Positions 55,714 through 64,000 of a stretch of DNA of 64,000 nucleotides are shown piece by piece. The stretch spans positions 118,380,331 to 118,444,330 of the forward strand of contig CM037585.1 of assembly GCA_021018995.1 (NCBI GenBank), given 5' to 3'. A program made the translations under genes and the position numbers. Position 1 is the first letter of the stretch; every line of letters begins with the position of its first letter. The notes beneath the pieces were generated by a model that saw nothing but the letters and a program-made list of their open reading frames with translations, ran no database searches and had not been told where the DNA came from. The DNA comes from Chloranthus sessilifolius. Its lineage: Eukaryota; Streptophyta; Magnoliopsida; Chloranthales; Chloranthaceae.

Positions 55714-57706
55714 ATGGCTGATCAAAGGCAAGAAATGAATGGGAACAACCAGAATATCAATAATGGCAATAATGGAAATAATGGAAATGATGGGAATAAC
55801 AATTACAATGAGGGCCCTAGAACACTCGAATATTATAATGATTCTAGTTTTTACGAGGATCAGGAATGTATAATGCATGATCTCATTCCAGGAAACCACT
55901 ATGAATTCAAATCAGCGATGATCCAAATGCTACCAATTTTCCATGGGTTAGCAAATGAAAATCCGCACGTTCATCTAAATGAATTCACTGGGGTATGCAA
56001 AATGTTTAGAGTCCACAATGCCACTGATGAGATAGCTAAACTCTGACTCTTTCCTTTCTCTTTAAGGGACAAGGCAAAAACATGGTTTTATTCCTTAGAA
56101 CCGCAATCTATTCAGAGTTGGGTAGAGCTACACCGTCAGTTTCTTAAAAAATATTTTCTCATGACCAAAACCATTGAGTTGCGTCAGAAGATTCAATTCT
56201 TTTCCCAACAACCTACTGAAACATTCCATGAATGTTGGGAACGTTTTAAGGAATTGATTAAGAGTTGTCCAAATCATCAGGTTCCAAGGTGGCAACAGGT
56301 CCAAAGTTTTTATAATGGACTGATTCCTGAAGAGAGACGCATGGTTGATGCATCGTGTGGTGGATCATGTGCCACAAGAAGTTTGATGAATTGTGGGCAT
56401 TGTTTGAGAAGTTATACCAAACTTGATACAAAGTGAAACATCTTGAACTAACTTGGATTTGGCATCTAAATCTCATGTGTTGACAAGAGATGGATTGTAT
56501 AATGTCAAAAATAATACCTCTGATCTATCGACAAAGGTTGATATGTTGTCCAAGCAAATGAATATGTTGTTAGCTGCGACCAAGCAAGCTAAAGCTCCTG
56601 TCACCCCCACTGTATATTCAATTTGTGACCACCCAGGTCACATGGCTAATGAGTGCCTCACTACCTTGTCATTATTCCCTGATGAACCTACTCCTCAAGA
56701 GGAGGTGAATCTGACTCAATCTTATCAACGGCAGGGTAGAAACATATACTCCAATACCTATAACCCGGAATGGAAAAATCACCCCAACTTAGGATGGGGT
56801 GGTTCGAACCAAACTGGTCAGGTAAACCAGCAGTACAGAGCCAACACAATGGGTGGACAACAAAATTTCCGCCCACAACAGAATCCCACTACCCAGCAGA
56901 ATTCTAATTTCCAGCAGAACCCTCCTTATTACCATCCGAATTCCGATTACCGAAAAAATCAGAATTTTAATCAGAATTTTAATCAACCTCAGGCTACCGT
57001 TTCTAGAGATTCTGATTTGGAGGAAAAGGTGATGCGAAGCATGCATGCTTTCCAACAGATGATGATAGATCAATTCAGTCAACTGACAAATCAGCTGAGT
57101 CAACGAGAGGAAGGTAGGCTCCCTAGCCAACCCGTCAACAATCCTCGAGGTCAAGCACCACCTGATGCAGGACCATCGAATAGTCAACAGTTGAAAGCTG
57201 TTACGGTGCTGAGAAGTGGAAGAGAAGTTGATAATCAAGTGGAAATGCCTGTGGAATCTGATCAGGAAAAAGAGGAAGCAAGAGAAGCAGCAAAAGAGAA
57301 AGAAAACAAATCAGAGAAAAGAACAGAGAAAGAGAAAAGAAAAGAGAAAGAGAAAGAGCAAAGAAGAGAGAAGGGAAAAGAAAAAGTAATCGAGGATGAG
57401 TCTCCCTCAACTGTCCAACTAGGACATGAACAAGAATCAAAAATGGAACCTGCACCTTATGTCCCAAGGGCACCATTCCCTCAATGCCTAACTCCTCCAT
57501 CTAGAATGGGAAAGGGACCAGCAAAAATGGAAGAAATTTTCGAAACATTCAAGCAAGTAAAGATAAATCTTCCATTGCTTGAAACAATCAAACAAGTGCC
57601 TGAGTATGCAAAAATTTTCAAAGATTTATGCACTCGTAAGCGAAAGGCGCGTACTCATATTTCCAAGAGAGTGTTCCTGACTAATCAAGTCAGTTCAATA
57701 TTATAA
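55714..57706 (+). pseudogene. Element A gag
   Basis: Athila gag. The ATG at 55714 (MADQRQEMNG) is preferred over 55600, as Athila gag usually starts MADQ. Core: RTLEYYNDSSFYEDQ, HVHLNEFTGVCKMF, a TGA (CGA-type) stop at 56044, LRDKAKTWFYSL, ELRQKIQFFSQQPTETFHECWERFKELI. A frameshift near 56400 moves to the frame of 56453-57706: Asn/Gln-rich NQNFNQNFNQPQ, a knuckle CDHPGHMANEC whose first Cys is lost, and a Lys/Glu-rich segment (57240-57390). One long polyprotein frame then runs on into protease with a single TAA at 57704. Confidence 0.85.
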
Positions 57707-58471
57707 TTGAAAACCCCACGGAAACTGAAAGACCCTGGAGTTCCAACTGTTCCATGTGTCATTGGTGGACAACCAATTGGAAAAGCGCTATTAGATTTAG
57801 GAGCAAGTGTGAATCTAATCTCATACTCAATATACGAGAAACTCGGATTTGGTGAATTGCAACCCACGACGGTCACACTACAACTGGCTGATAGGTCAGA
57901 AAGAAGACCTAGGGGAATTATCGAGGATGTTTTGGTTGGAATAGACAAGTTTGTCTTTCCAGTGGACTTTGTTGTTTTAGACATGGAACCACCTGTTAAA
58001 TCAATTAATCAAGTCCCCATCATCCTTGGGCGTCCGTTTCTCGCCACTACAAACGCTTGCATTAATTGTCGAACGGGAGTCATGGACGTTTCTTTTGGGA
58101 ACATGAAGGTCAGATTGAACAGATTTTATGCGATGAACCATTTCCCTAACGAGGATGAGGTAGAATGTTTTTACATCGATCAGATGGACGAAGTGGTGGA
58201 TGAAGCATTACCATCAATGCTCACCAAAGAAGAATTTGAAACCACTTTGTTGGCCATCTATGAAGAAAAATGATCTGAAAGGAAGTAGTCCGAAGAAGCG
58301 AGGTTGAGTTTATCATGTCCATATGATAACTTATGTGAAGTTGTGACTAAGATAGAACCGTTACCCATTGAAGTAAAAGCTGAACCGACTCCATCAATTG
58401 AGGAGCCACCAACTGTGGAATTGAAACGGTTGCCTGAATCGCTCAAATACGCTTTTCTAGGGCCATGAGAA
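57707..58471 (+). pseudogene. Element A protease
   Basis: Retropepsin-like aspartic protease of Athila type: GKALLDLGASVNLISYSIYEKLG (Asp in DLGA), VDFVVLDMEP and PIILGRPFLATTNACINCRTG. Same frame as gag and pol. Stops at 58271 and shortly after, and at 58469, break it. Confidence 0.85.
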
Positions 58472-60040
58472 ATGTTTCCGGTGATAATTTCATCCACGTT
58501 GTCTGAAGAACAAGAGCATGACCTGTTGAAAGTGCTTCTAGATCACAAGCAGGCTATCGGATGGACTCTAGCTGATTTAAAAGGGATTGACCCATCAGTA
58601 TGTATGCACAAAATACATCTGGAAGATGAGAGTAAACCATCGAGAGAACCGCAGAGGCGACTTAATCCGAATATGCAAGAAATCGTTTTAAAGGAAATCA
58701 TTAAATTACTCGATGCTGGAATCATCTATCCGATTTCTGATAGTGAATGGGTTAGTCCAGTCCAAATTGTCCCAAAAAAGTACGGAATCACTGTGAAAGA
58801 AACTGCGAAAGGAGAATTGTTGCCTACTCGTGAAACTACTGGGTGGCGTGTCTGCATTGATTATAGAAAATTAAACATAGCTACCAGAAAGGATCATTTT
58901 CCCCTTCCATTCATCGATCAAATTCTCGAGAAGGTAGCAGGACAAGAGTTTTATTGCTTTCTTGATGGTTATTCGGGATACAATCAAGTGCCCGTTTTTC
59001 CACCTGATCAAGAGAAAACGACATTCACATGCCCGTACGGTACTTTTGCATATCGAAGGATGTCATTCGGCTTATGTAATGCACCTGCTACTTTCCAACG
59101 ATGTATGTTGGCCATATTTTCGGATATGATTGACAAGTTCATCGAGGTGTTCATAGACGACTTCTCGGTTTTTGGGAAAACATTTAGTTCTTGTTTGAAT
59201 CACCTCGCACAAGTTTTACAACGTTGTGTGGATTCTAAACTTGTTCTTAGCTGGGAGAAGAGCCATTTCATGGTTCAACAAGGAATTATTCTGGGGCATA
59301 TTGTTTCCAAGAAAGGAATTGAAGTGGATAAGGCCAAAGTCGACCTAATTGCCAATTTGCCCCCACCAAAGAGTGTTCGCCAAATTCGATCATTTTTGGG
59401 GCATGCTGAATTTTATAGGCGATTCATTAAGGATTTTAGCAAGGTGGCTAAACCTTTATGTACCTTGCTTGGTAAAGATGTCCCTTTTGAATTTGATAAG
59501 CATTGCATGAAATCATTTCTGAAGCTGCGTGAACGCTTATCAACTGCACCAATAATCCAACCACCGGATTATTCTCTCCCATTCAAACTCATGTGTGATG
59601 CATCTGATTACGCTATCGGAGCTGTTTTAGGGCAAAGGGTGAACAAATTACCTCACGTAATTTATTATGCCAGTAAGACGTTGATCGATGCACAGCTTAA
59701 ATACACCACCACTGAGAAAGAACTATTAGCTGTGGTGTATGCTCTGGATAAATTTCGTTCTTATCTGCTTGGATCAAAAATAGTGGTCTTTTCAAACCAC
59801 TCTGCATTGAAATATTTGTTGGCAAAGAAGGATGCCAAACCACGATTGATCCGCTGAATTCTGCTACTTCAAGAGTTTAATTTCGAAATCAAGGATAAAA
59901 AGGGAGTCGAGAATGTTATGGCTGATCACTTGTCTCGCATTTTGCTTGAAGAATTGGTTACACCTGAACCTATCCGGGACACTTTTTCGGATGAGAAATT
60001 AATGGCAATTGACGTGACCGCTACGAAAGTTCCTTGATTT
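58472..60040 (+). pseudogene. Element A reverse transcriptase and RNase H
   Basis: A 461-codon open stretch (58472-59857) with CIDYRKLNIATRKDHFPLPF, DGYSGYNQV, SFGLCNAPATFQRCM and FIDDFSVFG (catalytic Asp codons 59156-59161 intact). LGHAEFYRRFIKDFSKVAKPL follows, then RNase H with CDASDYAIGAVLGQ, ELLAVVYALDKFRSYL and VFSNHSALKYLL. A TGA at 59855 and a TGA near 60034 are single-base (TGG-type) stops; the frame is otherwise continuous with integrase. Confidence 0.9.
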
Positions 60041-61310
60041 GCCAATATCGTAAATTATTTGGTCACGGGCAAAATCCCTACTGAATGGGGAAAGAATGAT
60101 AAGAACCTCTTTTTCTCCCAAATCAAATACTATTTTTGGGATGAACCACATTTGTTCAAGATCTGTTCAGATCAAATCATCAGGAGATGTGTACTAGCAG
60201 AAGAGCAACTAAGCGTTCTCGATTTCTGCCATGCTGAAGCCTGTGGAGGCCATTTTGGAGGACAGAAGACTGCACAGAAAATTATTCAAAGCGGATTCTA
60301 CTGGCCCTCCATCTTTTGTGACGCTGCTCAATTTTGCAAAGCATGCCAAAGATGTCAGCAGCTTGGAAATATTTCAAAACGGAATATGATGCCCCTTAAC
60401 CCGATTTTGATTGTTGAAATTTTTGATGTTTGGGGGATTGACTTCATGGCTCCTTTTCCCCCATCTTTTGGGTATTCATATATTCTCGTAGCTATTGACT
60501 ACGTTTCCAAATGGATTGAAGCTGTGGCAACCCATTCAAATGACCATAAAGTGGTGGTCAAATTTCTGAAGGAAAATGTCTTTAATAGATTCGAGTTTCC
60601 ACGTGCGATCATTAGTAATGGCGGTTCGCACTTCTGCAACCGCCATTTTGCTACTTTAATGAAGAAATACGGCGTCACCCACAAGGTTGCAACGCCGTAT
60701 CACCTGCAAACTAGTGGTCAGGTGGAAGTGTCGAACCGAGAGATTAAACAAATTTTAGAAAAGACGATACGATCGGATAGAAGAGACTGGTCAAACCGGC
60801 TCTCTGATGCTCTGTGGGCCTATCGTACCGCCTTCAAGACACCAATTGGAATGTCTCCGTTCAGAATTGTCTACGGGAAAGTATGTCATCTTCCTGTTGA
60901 ATTGGAGCATAAAGCATTTTGGGCCATCAAAAGATTAAATTTCGATATGCAAGCAGCAGGATCAAATCGAAGGCTACAGCTAAGTGAATTGAAAAAGCTA
61001 CGCTATGATGCATATGAAAACTCAAAGATGTACAAAGAAAGGTATAAAAAGCTGCATGATGAGTCCATTTCTCGGAAAGAGTTCCACATTGGACAAAAGG
61101 TTTGCTCAACTCGGACTTAAGCTCCACCCGAAACGAAATCTAGATGGGAAGGCCTGCTTTGTTGTTTCCATTAGTATGCATGGTGCGATTGAGATCCGCA
61201 GTCTCAAGGACAATCAAGTCTTCAAAGTCAATGGGCAACGCCTTAAACCAATGTTTGAGCGGATGACCCAGTTCGGAATTGAGGCGATGCACCTCAGTGA
61301 CCCAGATTAA
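60041..61310 (+). pseudogene. Element A integrase
   Basis: Zinc-binding H-H-C-C start ([15 protein letters not shown] ... CKACQRCQQ), core with the first Asp at 60440-60442 (GIDFM), the second catalytic position changed from Asp to Asn (codon AAT at 60617-60619 in ISNGGSHFC), and Glu at 60725-60727 ([10 protein letters not shown]). [24 protein letters not shown] follows. A frameshift near 61105 leads to the tail at 61130-61310 (KVNGQRLKPMFE). The Asn change would abolish strand transfer. Confidence 0.9.
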
Positions 61311-62483
61311 AGGAGTTGGACTCAGGTTTAGTTTAGGATTTAGGATTCCTCTTTTCGTATGTTTAGTTTTAGAATATTAGTTTTTAGTTTAGTTTAAGTT
61401 ATTTTTAATTTCCAAATTAGTGTAGCCGCATTACCTTCAATCTATTTTTGGTCATGTTTTAATTTGATGCACATATTCTTTGCAGCTGATCTTTGTGTTG
61501 AGGTACTTTTCAACAGATTTGGGGGTGTGCTACTTATTTCAATCAATGAGGACATTGTCATTTTTAGGTTTGGGGGTATGATTCTCTATCTTGCGTCACT
61601 TTCTTATTTTTCTTCATATAAAAAAAGATTCTCTATCTTGCGTCACTTTCTTATTTTTCTTCATATAAAAAAAAATAAATAAATAAATTAAAATAAAATA
61701 AAATAAATTTTGAACCATCATACATGAATTATTTTTCGATAGTTTTCAAACGTTAGTTGATGATGCATGTGAATTTAATTTTGATAATATCGATGTCAGA
61801 TTTTGAATGCTTGTATCTAGGATAATGAAGCTTAATGTGATATTTTGTGGGTAATTTTGATATTCATGCTTAGAATTTTTACACTTATACCAAGCTAAGA
61901 CTCAGAAATCGATGAACTGTTTTGAACGGTGAATCTTAGGTTCTTAGTGGAGACTAAACCCGGTAAGCTTTAGAGCTAATTTCCCGTCATTGATAAGTGA
62001 ATACAAAAACTCGGAGTTTTCTTTGAATACGAATTATTTTGAATAATCTCATACATTTTATTTTGACTTGTGACTTTGTATGATATCAAATTCATATTAT
62101 TGTGTTAGAACGTACTGTATATCTACTCAAGACAAATAGGTAAGGTTACCATCTTTTAAGGAAATGATTGAAGGCCATCTTTGGCTCGTTTGTGCTTAAA
62201 TGCCCCACCTCATATAAATTTATCCTTCTAGTACCCCTTTGAGCCTATTGAAAAATTTACCTTTATACATTCTTTGATAAGCCACATTAACCTTTAACCC
62301 TTCACCATTTCTGAAAATTCAGCTTTACCCTTCTTATTTCTGAGAAATTAGGAACGAGGGATGAGAGTAAACAAAAAGAGAGTAAGTAGAGAGTTACTAA
62401 GTTGTGGTGTTTACTGAGAGTGTATGGCAAAAATATAAAAGAAAAAGGGGGGAGAAAAAGAAAAAGGAAATTGTGAAAAATAA
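61311..62483 (+). other. Element A 3' untranslated region
   Basis: No ORF of note; Athila relatives may carry an env-like gene here, and I see none. It contains a 47-bp tandem duplication at 61581-61674 and a purine-rich run at about 62437-62470. Confidence 0.75.
61581..61674 (+). repeat. 47-bp tandem duplication
   Basis: Two copies starting ATTCTCTATCTTGCGTCAC at 61581 and 61628, differing only in the length of the A run. Confidence 0.9.
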
Positions 62484-62496
62484 TGAAAAAGGGGTG
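62484..62496 (+). other. Element A polypurine tract
   Basis: TGAAAAAGGGGTG directly before the 3' LTR. Confidence 0.8.
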
Positions 62497-64000
62497 TGAT
62501 GAGTAGTGAAATATGATAATATTTCACCCCTAGATACCTATATTTAGCTATCCGATGAAGGCTATCTGATAAGAATTATTAGATTTGAAGTGTTTCAGGT
62601 AAATAGAAGCCAAGTGCAGAAAACAGCCCAAGAATTCTAAAAATAATGTCAAAACACTGTAACTTTGGGTCATCGAGAACTTGGTGTGACTTGCAGATCA
62701 ATTTGGACCTTCAAGACGGCCTAATTATGAAATTGTCAAAACACAAAAGTTGTAGATCTTTCTATCAGCCTTCCAAAGGTGCAAGAATCGCCTCAATCTA
62801 AATTCGGGACAGAAAGTTATGGCCAAAATACCGAAGCCGTGTCTGATGCAAAGTTCGGCGGAAATTCACGAAAATATGGGAGGTCGATGCATCGACCCTA
62901 TTGGGTCGATTAATCGACCCTAAATTTTCGAGTTGGAACACCTCTGCGGCTAGGAAACTTTGGCTCTATTTAAAGTGGATCAAACACTTCGAGAAAAGAG
63001 GAATTAGAGATAGGAATTAGAGGAAGAAGGAGAGATAGGAATTAGAGAGAAAAATTAGAGATAGAGAATTAGAGAGTTAGTTTTAGCTTTTCCTTTTTTT
63101 TAGAGTTTTTAGAGAGAATTTTTTAGAAGATTATTATTCATTATTATTATTTTTGGTTTTAGACTCCTCTTGGCATCTTTTCAAGAGTTCTTCTTTCTCT
63201 TTATTCTAGGGTTCCATCTGGGTAGATTGTACCTAGGATTTGCATTGTTTTTCCTTTACGTTAATGAAAGCATAGATTGTATTTAGGAAAAGGCATTGTA
63301 AATAAAGATCTTTAAAAAAAATAAAAAGAGGAATGGCTTTGAATGAACAAGAAGATCATACACCAAAGATAAGCGGCTAAATCAGTAGATCGGGGAAGAT
63401 GCAATCCCCAGATAAGTACCCTTATTTATGATTAATACCATAGTCGATTTATTGTCATCATGGAATCGTTTTGCTAAAAGTTTGTGTTATTGAAAATATA
63501 TTGAATGCTTGTTATGACCATTGATGGCGCGTATCAACGGCTATAATTGCTAGATCTTGACCTGCAGACTGATCTAGGCTACAGAGCGATTATGTGTTTA
63601 CTGTTGTGATCTAAACATCATGAGATACGCTATGCTTCTTACATGACTCATACCGCAATGATAAGCTGAGTCATAGTTTTTAGATAGGGTATGCCGGATT
63701 GATGATCATATTTTATTACGAATCATCTCTATAGCTGAATGATGGTGTGAATAATGCTTTAATGAAACTGTGGGTTTTAATGGTAGAAAAGGGGTACAAA
63801 TCTGGGGTAGCATATTCTTTGATCTCATTTAATTATTATTTTAGATTCATCGGTAATTAGTTGTTTAGATTAATTTATTTTTTTGCATTTAGGAAAAGTG
63901 TGATAAATTTTGATAAAATTGAATCTGCCCTTTGGTACTTCCTTAGGGACGTTTTTAAATCTCTGAAAGAATTAATTAAAATTCAAGATTTTCCTGTGGG
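62497..64000 (+). repeat. Element A 3' LTR (cut by window)
   Basis: Same as 52833-54358 with scattered substitutions and a few short indels. The GAATTAGAGA repeat is one unit shorter than in the 5' LTR. The TCGATGCATCGA / TCGATTAATCGA pair is conserved near 62884-62917. Confidence 0.9.

Larger units (their letters stand above)
52833..64000 (+). mobile_element. Element A: Athila-type Ty3/gypsy element
   Basis: 5' LTR 52833-54431, tRNA-Asp PBS, long leader with repeats, gag, protease, RT-RNase H, integrase, polypurine tract, 3' LTR from 62497, which is cut by the window edge about 70 bp before its end. Inserted in the 3' LTR of element B; ATGAG (52828-52832) is the presumed target duplication. 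The two LTRs are very similar by eye, so this is the youngest insertion of the nest. No env-like or extra ORF between integrase and 3' LTR. Confidence 0.9.

Noticed and set aside
57201..57500. Leucine-rich 99-codon minus-strand frame (membrane-like)
   Set aside because: Antisense of the Lys/Glu-rich part of Athila gag; the hydrophobic look is a complement effect.
61311..62483. Possible env-like gene of Athila
   Set aside because: Only short AT-rich frames are present; no signal peptide plus transmembrane arrangement.

Overview
This window is plant nuclear DNA, almost certainly intergenic heterochromatin of a flowering plant. The evidence is the set of mobile elements: Athila-type Ty3/gypsy elements primed by tRNA-Asp, Tekay/Del-type chromoviruses primed by initiator tRNA-Met, a Mutator-like (MULE) relic with FAR1-type transposase and DUF1985/Ulp1 sequences, and CACTA-type MITEs. 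I see no intact host gene, no rRNA and no bona fide tRNA. The species cannot be fixed from the sequence.

Layout. 1-2094 is the 5' end of an Athila element on the minus strand (leader, PBS, LTR). 2095-8100 is old sequence: a probable LTR remnant, CACTA MITEs with 3-bp target duplications, and an inverted repeat pair. About 8140-20618 is a MULE relic. It has ~300-bp terminal-type repeats, a plus-strand DUF1985 + Ulp1-protease pseudogene, and a convergent minus-strand FAR1/MURA transposase pseudogene. It is interrupted by a small LTR-gag-LTR element (F, 8814-11748) and a solo LTR (13696-15070). 20619 to the right edge is one nest. Tekay element D (plus) landed in the FAR1 zinc-finger region of the transposase. 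D's 5' LTR took a solo LTR (22598-24108), its reverse transcriptase was split by Tekay element C (minus, 26313-39137), and its 3' LTR was split by Tekay element B (plus, from 41684). B's 3' LTR was in turn split by Athila element A (plus, from 52833), whose 3' LTR runs off the window.

Most striking pattern. Each major element family carries, in non-coding sequence only, clusters of short palindromes set in pairs or runs at a pitch of two helical turns (usually 22 nt, 19-22 in C). Each family has its own palindrome: TCAATCGATTGA in Athila, TCGATTAATCGA in Tekay C and B, ATCGATCGAT-type in D, and a GAAGCG...CGCTTC type in the MULE. The MULE carries a DUF1985 gene; DUF1985 is, to my knowledge, the domain of the VANDAL anti-silencing proteins (VANC), which bind short family-specific motif arrays in their own element. 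Elements C and B also share an extra ~480-codon gene (aORF) between pol and the 3' LTR. It has its own TATA box and 5'-UTR splice donor, and sits directly downstream of a palindrome array. I propose that these are element-encoded, sequence-specific recognition systems, possibly anti-silencing. The arrays and the aORF are seen; the function is inference.

All coding regions carry stops or frameshifts, many of C-to-T / G-to-A type, so most elements look inactive. C differs between its two LTRs mainly by small indels, so assembly error should be considered there.
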